NCBI GenBank assembly: GCA_001767525.1
Contig: MELF01000008.1
Coordinates: forward strand, 68,748-132,747
DNA: 64,000 nucleotides
Direction: 5' to 3'
Source of the DNA: Acidobacteria bacterium RIFCSPLOWO2_12_FULL_68_19
Lineage (GTDB): Bacteria > Acidobacteriota > Vicinamibacteria > Vicinamibacterales > UBA2999
Shown: positions 45,820-54,129 of the stretch, in pieces
How the letters are laid out: each line of letters opens with the position of its first letter
Numbering within the stretch: position 1 is the first letter of the stretch
Notes under the pieces: model-generated
Told to the model about the DNA's origin: nothing
What the model saw: only the letters and a program-made list of their open reading frames with translations
Databases searched by the model: none
Made by a program: the position numbers and the translations under genes

Positions 45820-48800
45820 ATGAGACGTGTGTGCCGTGATTCGTCGTTCGTCATCATGTCCCTCCTCGTCAGCGGCGCCGTTGCCTGGGCGCAGTTGTCG
45901 ACGGCGCAACTCAGCGGCCGCGTGACCGACGAGAGCGGCGCCGTGCTGCCCGACGCCACCGTGTCGGTCACGCAGACCGATACGGGCCTCACGCGCTCCG
46001 ACGTGACCGACAGCAATGGCGCCTACGTGCTGCCGAACCTCCCGCTCGGCCCGTATCGGCTCGAGGTGTCGCTCGCCGGTTTTCGCACCTACGTGCAGAC
46101 GGGCATCGTGCTGCAGGTCGCGACCGCACCGGTCGTCAACGCCGTCCTCTCCGTGGGCGCGCTGGAGGAGTCGGTCACGGTGGAGGGAGCGGCGCCGCTC
46201 GTCGACGTCCAGAGCTCGGGCATCAGCGACGTCGTCCGCAACGAGGAGATCCTGGCGCTGCCGCTCAACGGCCGCAACGCCGTGGAGCTCGTGATGGTGG
46301 CGGGCGCGGCGGTGCAGGTCACCAACGCGCCGACCCGGGCCGTGCCGGGCGGGCTCGGGGTATCGGTGGCGGGCGGACAATCCTTCGGCGTGGCCTACCT
46401 GCTCGACGGCGCCATGCACAACAACCCGCAGGACAACCTGAACCTGCCGTTCCCGTTTCCCGACGCGTTGCAGGAGTTCAGCGTGGCGACGAGCGGGTTG
46501 AACGCCCAGCACGGCATGCACGCCGGGGCGGCTGTCAATGCGGTGACGAAGTCGGGCACGAACCGCTTCACCGGGAACGTCTTCGAGTTCCTGCGCGACC
46601 GCCGCGTCAACGCGACGAACCCGTTCGCGCAGATAGGACCGGACCGGAGGCGCGTCGACGACGGCCTGAAGCGCAACCAGTTCGGCGGCACGCTGGGGGG
46701 ACCGGTCGTGCAGAACCGGCTCTTCTTCTTCGGGGCGTTCCAGGGGACGACGGTGCGCCAGCAGCCGGCCGCCAACCTCGCGCGCGTACCGACGCCGGCG
46801 ATGCTGGCCGGCGACTTCACGACGTTCGCCTCGCCCGCCTGCAACGGCGGACGGCAGATCGCGCTGCGCGGGGGGTTCGCGAACAACCGCGTCGACCCGG
46901 CGCTCTTCAGCCGGGCGGCGCTGAACCTGGTCAAGTACCTGCCGGCCACGACGGATCCCTGCGGCGAGGTGACCTATTCGCAGCGAAGGGACACCAACGA
47001 GGCGCAGTACCTCGGGCGGGTCGATTACCAGCGGACGGCGGACGACACGATCTTCGGGCGTTACATGGCGACCTCCGCCACCATGCCGAATCCGGTGCGG
47101 GAAGGAGATTCCGTGCTGTCACTGTTCGATGCCGCGGCCAACGTCGGGCTGCAGGGCATGGACGGCCTGTCCCATTCACTGGCGCTCGGCGACACGCATG
47201 TCTTCGGCCCGAACACGGTGAACTCGCTGCGGTTCGTGTTCAATCGCTCAGCCGTCAGCCGCTTCGCGCCCGATACCTTCGACCCCTACGACCTCGGCTC
47301 CGACGTGTACAGCTACGCACCCCACGTGATGTGGCTGAGGGTGCAGGGCGCCTTCGAGGCCCAGAACCAGGGGAACAGCCGGTTCCTGACCAACGCCTCG
47401 CAGTTGAGCGACGACTTCACGGTCGTGCGCGGCGATCACCAGATCTCGCTCGGCGCGAGCGCCGCCTACTGGAAGTACTACTTCCAGACGCATGCGCGCT
47501 CGGGCGGGTTCTGGATCTTCACCGGCCAGTTGACCGGGCTGGGACTGGCGGACCTGCTCATGGGCCGCGTCGGCCGGCTCGAACACGGCGGCCCGGCCAT
47601 TCTGCCGATGGATCAATGGTACGTGGGCCTCTACGCCCAGGACACCTGGCGCGCGTCGCCGCGGATCACGATCAACGCGGGCCTTCGCTGGGAGCCGTAC
47701 TTCGGACAGAACGTCACGAGCGGCGCCGTCTACAACTTCAGCCGCGAGAACTTCCGCAACAACGTCAGGAGCCAGGTCTTCGTGAACGCCCCCGCCGGGC
47801 TCGTCTATCCGGGCGATCCCGGGTTCCCGCCGGGCCAGCGCGGGCTGTACACGCAGTGGCTGAACTTCTCGCCGCGGGTGGGGATCGGCTGGGATGTGAG
47901 CGGGAACGGCCGCACGGCGGTGCGTGCGTCCTACGGGCTGACCTACGACTTCCCGAACGCCGAGTACCAGCTCATCAACGCGAACTCGCCACCCTACGGC
48001 AATCGTTCGATTGTGGAGGATCCGCCCGGCGGCTTCGATCGGCCCTACGCCCATATCGGAGGAGATCCGCACCCGATTCTGACGAACCGGGAGACGCAGT
48101 TCCTCCCGTTCGGCGCCTACGGCGCGACCGATCCGAACATCAACTCGCCGCGCATCCAGCAGTGGAACGTCACCATCGAGCGGCAGCTCGGGACGGGTTG
48201 GCAGGTGGCCGCGAGCTACATTGGCAGCCACACCGACAGGCTGTGGGAACAGATGGCGACCAATCCCGGTGTCTTCCTCGGGCTCGGCCCGTGCACGCTC
48301 GGGGGCGTGTCCTACGCCACCTGCAGCAACAACGGGAACCTGAACCAGCGGCGGGTGTTCTCGCTCTCGGGCGAGAACCCGGCGGCGGCCCGGCTCATCG
48401 GCAACATGGACGTCCACCAGGCGGTGGGGACGCAGGACTACAAGGGGCTGAAGCTGTCGTTCCAGCGTCGAGCCGCGGCCGGCCTGAGCCTCAGCGGCAA
48501 TTACACGGTGTCGCGCTGTTTTGGCGATCCGGCGCTGCAGACCGGCGGGTTCCCGCAGATTGCCAACGGGTATACCGATCCCGATAACCCGGCCTTCGAT
48601 CGCGGCCTGTGCGACCAGGATCGGACGCACATCGGCGTCCTGGTCGCCGGCGTGCAGACGCCGCAGGTGGCCAGCGGCGCGCTGCGCGCCGCGCTCTCGG
48701 ACTGGCGGCTGTCGGGCATCCTCAGCGCGCGTTCCGGGATGCCGCTCAACGTCATTGCCGGCCAGGACCGGGCGTTCAGCGGGATTCAGAACCAGCGGGT

Positions 48801-49170
48801 CGACCAGGTGCTCGCCAACCCGTATGGCAGCAAGAAGACGCCGAACGACTGGCTGAATCCGGCCGCCTTCGCGCTGCCGGCGCCGGGCACGCTCGGCAAC
48901 TTCCGCCGCAACAGCCTGCGCGCGCCCGGGTACTGGTCGGTGGATCTGGCGCTGTCGCGGCTCATCTCCTTCGGCGCCAACCGGGCGCTGGAGCTCCGCG
49001 TGGAATCGTTCAACCTGCTGAACACGTTCAACTGGGGCGCTCCGATCGCCGGTCCCATCCAGGGGGGGCGGATTACCGACACGAATTTCAGTTCAGGGAC
49101 CTTCGGCCGGGTGACAACCCTGGCGGGCACGCCGCGCGTGATGCAGTTCGGGATCAAGTACGGGTTCTAA
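45820..49170 (+). CDS. TonB-dependent receptor, Oar-like, tandem paralogue
   Basis: This 1116-residue protein has the same domain order as its upstream neighbour and long identical blocks, for example around LVDVQSSGISDVVRNEEILA and YLLDGAMHNNPQDNLNLPFP. The differences concentrate in the barrel loops (for example ASGGFWIF-type segments and the 470-540 region), where ligand or phage contact would be expected. It has a signal peptide (SSFVIMSLLVSGAVAWA) and the terminal MQFGIKYGF. It is followed by a palindromic repeat element. Confidence 0.92.
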   Translation: MRRVCRDSSFVIMSLLVSGAVAWAQLSTAQLSGRVTDESGAVLPDATVSVTQTDTGLTRSDVTDSNGAYVLPNLPLGPYRLEVSLAGFRTYVQTGIVLQVATAPVVNAVLSVGALEESVTVEGAAPLVDVQSSGISDVVRNEEILALPLNGRNAVELVMVAGAAVQVTNAPTRAVPGGLGVSVAGGQSFGVAYLLDGAMHNNPQDNLNLPFPFPDALQEFSVATSGLNAQHGMHAGAAVNAVTKSGTNRFTGNVFEFLRDRRVNATNPFAQIGPDRRRVDDGLKRNQFGGTLGGPVVQNRLFFFGAFQGTTVRQQPAANLARVPTPAMLAGDFTTFASPACNGGRQIALRGGFANNRVDPALFSRAALNLVKYLPATTDPCGEVTYSQRRDTNEAQYLGRVDYQRTADDTIFGRYMATSATMPNPVREGDSVLSLFDAAANVGLQGMDGLSHSLALGDTHVFGPNTVNSLRFVFNRSAVSRFAPDTFDPYDLGSDVYSYAPHVMWLRVQGAFEAQNQGNSRFLTNASQLSDDFTVVRGDHQISLGASAAYWKYYFQTHARSGGFWIFTGQLTGLGLADLLMGRVGRLEHGGPAILPMDQWYVGLYAQDTWRASPRITINAGLRWEPYFGQNVTSGAVYNFSRENFRNNVRSQVFVNAPAGLVYPGDPGFPPGQRGLYTQWLNFSPRVGIGWDVSGNGRTAVRASYGLTYDFPNAEYQLINANSPPYGNRSIVEDPPGGFDRPYAHIGGDPHPILTNRETQFLPFGAYGATDPNINSPRIQQWNVTIERQLGTGWQVAASYIGSHTDRLWEQMATNPGVFLGLGPCTLGGVSYATCSNNGNLNQRRVFSLSGENPAAARLIGNMDVHQAVGTQDYKGLKLSFQRRAAAGLSLSGNYTVSRCFGDPALQTGGFPQIANGYTDPDNPAFDRGLCDQDRTHIGVLVAGVQTPQVASGALRAALSDWRLSGILSARSGMPLNVIAGQDRAFSGIQNQRVDQVLANPYGSKKTPNDWLNPAAFALPAPGTLGNFRRNSLRAPGYWSVDLALSRLISFGANRALELRVESFNLLNTFNWGAPIAGPIQGGRITDTNFSSGTFGRVTTLAGTPRVMQFGIKYGF

Positions 49171-49192
49171 CCTGGATTATTCACGAACGCGT

Positions 49193-49378
49193 CGTTCACA
49201 CTGCTGGGTTCTCCCTTCTCCGTTCGTGTTCCGGTTCGGTGCTGCCGTTCGTCGGTCCCCGTCTGTCGGGTCGAGGGGTTCCGGCGAGGACGAGCCAGAG
49301 ACCTCCGACCAGTGAACCGCGAACCCGCGAAGGGAACGTGAACACGAACCGAGCACCACGCACCGAGAAGCGTGAACG
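49193..49378. repeat. Word-repeat palindrome after the second Oar-like gene
   Basis: The two halves are imperfect complements: CGTTCACACTGCTGGGTTCT on one side, CGTTCACGCTTCTCGGTGCG on the other, with CGTTCGTGTTC-type words. Outer arms TATTCACGAA (49179-49188) and TTCATGAATA (49385-49394) extend it to about 230 bases, reaching the receptor stop on the left. It belongs to the same family as the element at 17019-17202. Confidence 0.8.
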
Positions 49379-49756
49379 ACTGATTCATGAATAGTGCGGG
49401 CTAATCGATCGAGCGGGGCGTGGCCGCCCACGGATCGTTCCCATCTCGATGGGAAGGATGGCCCGCGGAACGGGATCCGCAGAGGGACCGATGCCCCCGA
49501 CGGCGAAGCCAGTGCGCGAGATCGTCGGGAACATCCAGGAAGAACGTCACGCGTTCGGATCGTGCATCTACGAAGGCCATCGCGCCGAAGTCGACGGTCA
49601 CGTGGCTGGCAGGCAAGGGGAAGACGCGCCGGGTCGCCTTGTGCTGAGCGGCGTGAGGAACGTCTGGTGAGCCGCAATTTCGCGCGTTGGAACCAGCTCG
49701 ACAGTGTGCTCCAGCAACTGAACGCCCTCTGTTCTGCAGGCTGACACACAGTTATT

Positions 49757-49795
49757 CGTCATAAATGACGACTATAGCCATAGTTATGGTATAGT
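49757..49795 (+). promoter_or_regulatory. Operator/promoter region of hipBA
   Basis: Two AT-rich inverted repeats lie upstream of the HTH gene: CGTCATAAATGACG (49757-49770, perfect) and CTATAGCCATAGTTATGGTA-type (49772-49794, with one bulge). The second overlaps a good -10 box, TATAGT (49790-49795). This is the expected layout for autorepression by HipB. Confidence 0.65.
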
Positions 49796-49814
49796 CCGTC
49801 TTAAATAGCGAATT

Positions 49815-50171
49815 ATGAAGATTTCACGAGCGCTCTCAGATGAGGCCATTCTGCGTGAAGTTGGCAGCCGCCTCGCGGCCGCGCGACTGGCCAGGAACCT
49901 GACGCAGGCGGCACTCGCCGAGGAGGCAGGCGTATCAAAGCGGACCGTCGAGCGCCTCGAGTCGGGGGAGGTCGCGGCACGGCTGTCGGGGTTGGTGCGC
50001 GTCTGTCGAGCCTTGGACATGGCAGACCGCTTGGACTCGCTCGTCCCGTCGCCGACGGTGAGCCCGGTCGAACAGTTGAAGCTGGCCGGCCATCGTCGGA
50101 GACGCGCGTCCGGCAGACGTAGGCCGGCACTATCGGCGACAGGAAGATGGAAATGGGGAGATGAGTCGTGA
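49815..50171 (+). CDS. hipB: HipB-like antitoxin, XRE-family HTH repressor
   Basis: This is a 118-residue protein with an N-terminal HTH_XRE domain: LREVGSRLAAARLARNLTQA, ALAEEAGVSKRTVERLESGE. It ends in an Arg-rich tail. It should neutralise HipA and repress the operon by binding the palindromes upstream. The stop overlaps the hipA start by four bases. The start ATG lies 15 bases after the last -10-like sequence, so the leader is very short or the true promoter is slightly upstream. Confidence 0.85.
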   Translation: MKISRALSDEAILREVGSRLAAARLARNLTQAALAEEAGVSKRTVERLESGEVAARLSGLVRVCRALDMADRLDSLVPSPTVSPVEQLKLAGHRRRRASGRRRPALSATGRWKWGDES

Positions 50172-51469
50172 TCGCAGAGGTCCGCCTGTGGGGGCGAACC
50201 ATTGGAGCGGTCTCGATGGACGAGGAACGCGACTATGCCACCTTCCAGTTCACCCCCGCGTTCGTCGCCAGCGGCATTCAGATCTCCCCGGTCACCATGC
50301 CGCTCAGCCGGCAGATCTACGAGTTCCCTGATCTGCCCCGTAGAACGTTCCACGGTCTTCCGGGGATGTTGGCTGACTCCCTGCCAGACCGTTTCGGCAA
50401 CGCACTCATTGACGCCTGGCTCGCCACGCAGGGCCGCAGCCCGGGCGGCTTCAGTGCGATTGAGCGACTGTGTTACACGGGAAGCCGAGGCATGGGAGCG
50501 CTCGAGTACGCCCCGGTGCTCGGACCGAAGCCAAGGCGCTCCACGACACTCAACGTCGATGCTCTGGTCACACTCGCCTCTGAGGTGCTCACGCATCACC
50601 AGAACCTCGGAGGACATTTCTCTGGGAAATCCAGGGGCAAGGCCCTCGCAGACATTCTGAAGGTCGGAACCTCTGCGGGTGGTGCACGAGCGAAGGCTGT
50701 GATCGCGTGGAATCGCCGGACCAATGAGGTGAAGTCCGGACAGCTTCCCTCCGGCGCCGGCTTCACGTACTGGCTGCTGAAGTTCGACGGTGTCGCGGGC
50801 AACAAGGACAAGGAGCTCGAAGACCCCCGGGGCTACGGGGCCATCGAGTACGCGTACGCGCTCATGGCCCAGGCTGCCGGCATCACGATGACCGAGTGCC
50901 GCCTGCTCGAGGAGCACGGCCGTCGTCATTTCATGACTCGACGGTTCGATCGCCTCGACGATGGGAGCAAGCTGCACATGCAGTCGCTCGGCGCGCTGGG
51001 GCACTTCGACTACAACCAGGCCGGTGCTTACGCATACGAACAGGCATTCCTGACCATTCGCCGGCTCGGTCTGCCGATGGCTGCAACAGAGGAGCAGTTC
51101 CGCCGCATGCTCTTCAACGTTGTCGCGCGCAACCAGGACGACCATGTCAAGAACATTGCGTTCTTGATGAACAAGACCGGAGAGTGGAGGCTTGCGCCCG
51201 CCTTCGATGTTACTTACAGCTACAACCCTTCTGGGAGCTGGACCGCCACACACCAGATGACGATCAACGGCAAGCGCGATGGCTTCCTGAAGGCTGATCT
51301 ACGTGCCGTCGGCAAGAGCGCGGGATTGAAACAGGGCCGTGCGGACGCCCTGCTTCGAGAAGTCACCGCGGCCGTCACCCGCTGGCCGGAATTTGCCGCT
51401 CAGGCCAATCTGGCTGACGATGTCGTCGAGAAGATTCAGAACGCGCACAGACTGAATCTGCGCGGCTAG
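50168..51469 (+). CDS. hipA: HipA family serine/threonine kinase toxin
   Basis: This is a 433-residue HipA-type kinase. E. coli HipA phosphorylates glutamyl-tRNA synthetase and causes persistence; the target here is inferred only. Seen in sequence: N-terminal couple domain (VRLWGRTIGAV), gly-rich nucleotide loop GTSAGGARAKAVIAW, and the catalytic stretch RNQDDHVKNIAFL (D324/D325, N329). The metal segment LAPAFDVTYSYN and GKRDGFLKADL near the end are also present. Length and order are normal and the gene seems intact, with its antitoxin directly upstream. Confidence 0.92.
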   Translation: MIAEVRLWGRTIGAVSMDEERDYATFQFTPAFVASGIQISPVTMPLSRQIYEFPDLPRRTFHGLPGMLADSLPDRFGNALIDAWLATQGRSPGGFSAIERLCYTGSRGMGALEYAPVLGPKPRRSTTLNVDALVTLASEVLTHHQNLGGHFSGKSRGKALADILKVGTSAGGARAKAVIAWNRRTNEVKSGQLPSGAGFTYWLLKFDGVAGNKDKELEDPRGYGAIEYAYALMAQAAGITMTECRLLEEHGRRHFMTRRFDRLDDGSKLHMQSLGALGHFDYNQAGAYAYEQAFLTIRRLGLPMAATEEQFRRMLFNVVARNQDDHVKNIAFLMNKTGEWRLAPAFDVTYSYNPSGSWTATHQMTINGKRDGFLKADLRAVGKSAGLKQGRADALLREVTAAVTRWPEFAAQANLADDVVEKIQNAHRLNLRG

Positions 51470-51582
51470 TCGCCAGGTTGCGCGACGAAACCGCGGGAGC
51501 TCTTCGCCGCCGCGCGCATGGCTTCTCCCTGGCGCTGAAGCGTTCCGGGATCGAACGCCTGCACCCGCAGGCGCGCGTACCG

Positions 51583-51987
51583 CTACAGGCCGAGTACCTG
51601 AATCCGTCCGAATTGTCGGAAGTGACGGTCGAAGGTGAACGCTCTCGCCACGTGGCGGGCGTCGAGGACGGCGAACGAGATCGCATCACACAGGGTCCAG
51701 TCCTTGTCGGTGTGTCGCGTCAGGATCTCTTTCGCCCGCTGCTCTTCCGCGGGCAGAGCCCGCAGGACGGGGAGTCCGCCCGTCAGCAGCCACTGCCGAG
51801 CGATCGCTCGACCAAGCTTGCGGACAAGGAGCGCGTGTGCCTCAGCCTCGATGTAATTGGTGACGAAGCTCGGCCGCGCCTCAGAGGCGATCTGGCGCGC
51901 GACCGCCACCGCCCGTACGTGGTCCGCGTCGTCGGCATCGAGCAGGGCGAGAATGGCGCTCGAATCCCAGAGGACGCCGCGAGTCAC
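51583..51987 (-). CDS. PIN domain ribonuclease toxin (VapC-like)
   Basis: This is a 134-residue PIN protein. Acidic catalytic residues are visible in LWDSSAILALLDADD, the central TNYIEAEAHALLVRK and DWTLCDAISFAVLD, with a further Asp in RAFTFDRHFRQFG. VapC toxins cut tRNA or rRNA. It overlaps by four bases the gene of a small HTH protein upstream, its presumed antitoxin. It converges on hipA. Confidence 0.88.
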   Translation of the reverse strand: MTRGVLWDSSAILALLDADDADHVRAVAVARQIASEARPSFVTNYIEAEAHALLVRKLGRAIARQWLLTGGLPVLRALPAEEQRAKEILTRHTDKDWTLCDAISFAVLDARHVARAFTFDRHFRQFGRIQVLGL

Positions 51988-52265
51988 CGGTCGAGAATGG
52001 CATGCTTGTCCCGGGCGCCAGGGATGTGGCCGCCACCCCGGCCGGCACCGACGAGGCGGAAGATCGGATGGTCGTTGGAGAAGGGCGGAATATGTCCGGT
52101 TCGGCTCCGCCGTACGCGGGTCCGGAGCGCGGTGGATGGAACGAGCCGCCGTCCACCGCGGCGGATGCTGGGCAGATCGCCGCGCTGAATCAGGCGCCAG
52201 ACCGTTGCACGCGATACGCCGAGCGCCCGGCCAGCTTCGTCGATGGTGATCATCTCGGCAGCCAT
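51984..52265 (-). CDS. HTH (excisionase/MerR-like) protein, presumed antitoxin of the PIN toxin
   Basis: This is a 93-residue protein with an N-terminal winged-helix domain of the excisionase type: MITIDEAGRALGVSRATVWR, LIQRGDLPSIRRGGRRLVPS. The C-terminal half is disordered and basic with no similarity I recognise. The position, overlap and small size make it the likely antitoxin and autoregulator, in place of the more common AbrB or RHH type. The start is either of two close Met codons. Confidence 0.78.
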   Translation of the reverse strand: MAAEMITIDEAGRALGVSRATVWRLIQRGDLPSIRRGGRRLVPSTALRTRVRRSRTGHIPPFSNDHPIFRLVGAGRGGGHIPGARDKHAILDR

Positions 52266-52334
52266 ACGCACAAGCATATCAGAATCATCTCATCGTCTCA
52301 GGCGTATCACCGCCGATGTCGTTATCGCTTGATG

Positions 52335-52412
52335 GTGTTCCGCCCGCGCGTCGTCATGGAGACGCTCGGGCACAGCCAGGTGTCGCTGACGCTGAACATC
52401 TACCCCGGTTGA
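52335..52412 (+). pseudogene. C-terminal fragment of a tyrosine recombinase (integrase)
   Basis: Only about 26 codons remain: PRVVMETLGHSQVSLTLNIY, the last motif of phage-type integrases, including LGHS and the catalytic Tyr, then a stop. The catalytic Arg/His blocks upstream are missing. It indicates that the island was once mobile. It lies about 360 bases from tRNA-Lys. Confidence 0.75.
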
Positions 52413-52465
52413 TTCAGGAACACCGCAGGGTCGAGGAGGCACGGTCACTCCGACACGCGGCTCCG

Positions 52466-52636
52466 CAGGCCGAGGCTGCACGCCGCATCGGAATTACCCA
52501 GCCGCGCGTGAACGATCTGCTCCGCGGTCGGCTGGACAAATTCAGCATCGACGCGTTGATCGTGTACCTCGTCGGCGCCGGCGTGCCGGTGCGCATCGAT
52601 ACCTCGACCCGGAAACGCCGGCGCCGGGCGGCGTAG
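52466..52636 (+). pseudogene. Fragment of an XRE/HigA-like antitoxin
   Basis: The frame reads QAEAARRIGITQPRVNDLLR and GRLDKFSIDALIVYLVGAG, the helix-turn-helix core of HigA-type antitoxins, followed by a basic tail and stop. The N-terminal 40 residues of the family are missing and the upstream part of the frame belongs to the integrase region. No partner toxin is visible. Confidence 0.7.
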
Positions 52637-52770
52637 ACACAACGCGCCGCGGCCGCGCGGATCAACGCCGTTCTCGCGGAATCGTGAGCGTCAGTGTGTC
52701 AGTTGGTGTGTCAACGGGCTCGAACCGGCCCGAAGCCGAAGCGAACCCGCACGGACTTACGTGGAAATGC

Positions 52771-52846
52771 TGGTGAGGCGGGGGGGAATCGAACCCCCAA
52801 CCCGCAGATTAAGAGTCTGCTGCTCTGCCAATTGAGCTACCGCCCC
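52771..52846 (-). tRNA. tRNA-Lys (anticodon CTT)
   Basis: Acceptor stem GGGGCGG/CCGCCTC (one G-U pair), D arm with TCAATTGGCAGAGC, anticodon loop ACTCTTAATC with CTT, T arm GGGGGTTCGATTCCCCC and encoded CCA. The 3' end faces the integrase fragment. Confidence 0.95.
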
Positions 52847-52936
52847 ACCGAAGGACACCATTGTATCCGAGCCTGCGCGACGACGCTGCCGACGGCGACG
52901 ACCGAGGTGTCGAGCAGTCCGCCGGCGAGGCGCGCG

Positions 52937-54118
52937 CTACCGGGTGCGGAGCAGCGAGAAGCGCGCGTCGGCGCCGAGCGACGGCGCCTCGGGCAGCCCG
53001 AGCTCGCGCCGGACGATGTTGGCGCCCTGGACGAGCGACACCATCTTGTAGAAGGCATGGCGGCGTCCCATGCCTTCTCGTCCCATGCCGCAGTCGGAGG
53101 AGAGGATGAGCCGCTCGGCCGGAATGTGCCGCAGCGCGGCGCGCGCCACCTCCGCCACCTCCTCCGGTGACTCGACCTGCAGCGTGTGGTGGTCGATGGC
53201 GCCGATGGCGACCTTCTTGCCCGTGATGGCGCGGCCCACCTCTTCGAGGTCGGCCAGCTTCGAGCTCTTCATCTCGAAGGTGACCACGTCCGCATCCACC
53301 TGGTTCAGCAGCTCCAGCGCCGGCCTGTAGGACTGGACGGCCCTGAACATCCGCTGCTGCGACGGGTTGCCCCAGCACGTGTGGCACCACACCTCGGTCT
53401 TCGCGCGGAGCCCGCGGACCGTGTTGTTGAACACCTTCACCATGAAGGCCGGATTGATTACCTCGTCGACGAACCCGCGCGCCGCCAGCAGATGGATCTG
53501 CGGCTCCTCCATCTGGATGACGGGGCAGCCGGCGTCGGCCAGATCGTGCAGCTCCTGGTTGAAGGCGTCGCTAATCGCCATGATGCGCGACGGCAGGTCC
53601 TTGTAGTGCTCGTCCTGCACCGCAAAGGCGACGAGCTCGGGCGTCACCGTCCCGAACTTCACCGGCTTGCGGGTGAGCCGCTGGGCGGTCTTCCAGATCT
53701 CGGCGTACTGCAGCTCGCCCGGTCCCACCGGCCCGACGATCGTCGGCATCACCCGCGCCTCGAGGTAGTCGTGCAGGATGTGGCCGCGTGGAAAGGCGAT
53801 CCCGCCGGCGCCGACCTCGGCCAGCTTCGGCTGGAGACGGTCGAAGCCGTCCATGTGGCGCGTGGGGTAGCCGGTCCAGCTCTGGCCGCCGACGTCCTGG
53901 TCGAAGCGGCAGTCGCCGTCGGTGACGATGTCGAGTCCCGCCAGCTCCTCGTCGCGTAGGTACACGGAAAGCGCGTCGACGTACTGTTCCCGGAAGCGGG
54001 AGCTCACCATGGCGTCGAGGAACGAGCGCGGGCCGAGGTTCTCGGTGTACCAACTGGGCCGCGGCAGCGACCCGGTGATCGTCGTCGGCAGGATCTTGTC
54101 GGCGGTGGCGTTCAGCAT
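52937..54118 (-). CDS. Cobalamin-independent methionine synthase-like protein (MetE C-terminal domain family)
   Basis: This is a 393-residue one-domain protein related to the catalytic C-terminal barrel of MetE. It starts MLNATADKILPTTITGSLPR (the TTxxGSxPRP motif). The zinc ligands appear as VWCHTCWGNPSQ (His and Cys) and ILSSDCGMGREGMGR (Cys). QMEEPQIHLL is also typical. Such short proteins transfer methyl groups from donors other than the folate used by full-length MetE; the substrate is unknown. An upstream Arg-rich extension was rejected as start. It lies 11 bases after the esterase gene. Confidence 0.88.
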   Translation of the reverse strand: MLNATADKILPTTITGSLPRPSWYTENLGPRSFLDAMVSSRFREQYVDALSVYLRDEELAGLDIVTDGDCRFDQDVGGQSWTGYPTRHMDGFDRLQPKLAEVGAGGIAFPRGHILHDYLEARVMPTIVGPVGPGELQYAEIWKTAQRLTRKPVKFGTVTPELVAFAVQDEHYKDLPSRIMAISDAFNQELHDLADAGCPVIQMEEPQIHLLAARGFVDEVINPAFMVKVFNNTVRGLRAKTEVWCHTCWGNPSQQRMFRAVQSYRPALELLNQVDADVVTFEMKSSKLADLEEVGRAITGKKVAIGAIDHHTLQVESPEEVAEVARAALRHIPAERLILSSDCGMGREGMGRRHAFYKMVSLVQGANIVRRELGLPEAPSLGADARFSLLRTR

Positions 54119-54129
54119 GCCCGTGACGG

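Larger units (their letters stand above)
49171..49814. other. Gene-poor stretch: repeat element, then a decayed or non-coding region
   Basis: The first 230 bases are the palindromic element described separately. From about 49405 to 49750 I find no recognisable gene; two short frames (a plus one with REIVGNIQEERHAFGSCIYE and an overlapping minus one) have ordinary codon use but no recognisable fold. The last 60 bases are AT-rich and carry the hipBA control region. Confidence 0.5.

Noticed and set aside
43828-46521. An 897-codon minus-strand frame
   Set aside because: It spans antisense parts of both Oar-like genes and repeats itself because the genes are paralogous.
49401-49616. Small minus-strand gene before hipBA
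   Set aside because: It overlaps a plus frame of equal quality, has no recognisable motif and no ribosome binding site that stands out.
52771-52800. Direct repeat of the tRNA-Lys 3' end marking the other island boundary
   Set aside because: I looked for the AGGCGGGGGGGAATCG sequence near 49.2-49.8 kb and saw no convincing copy.
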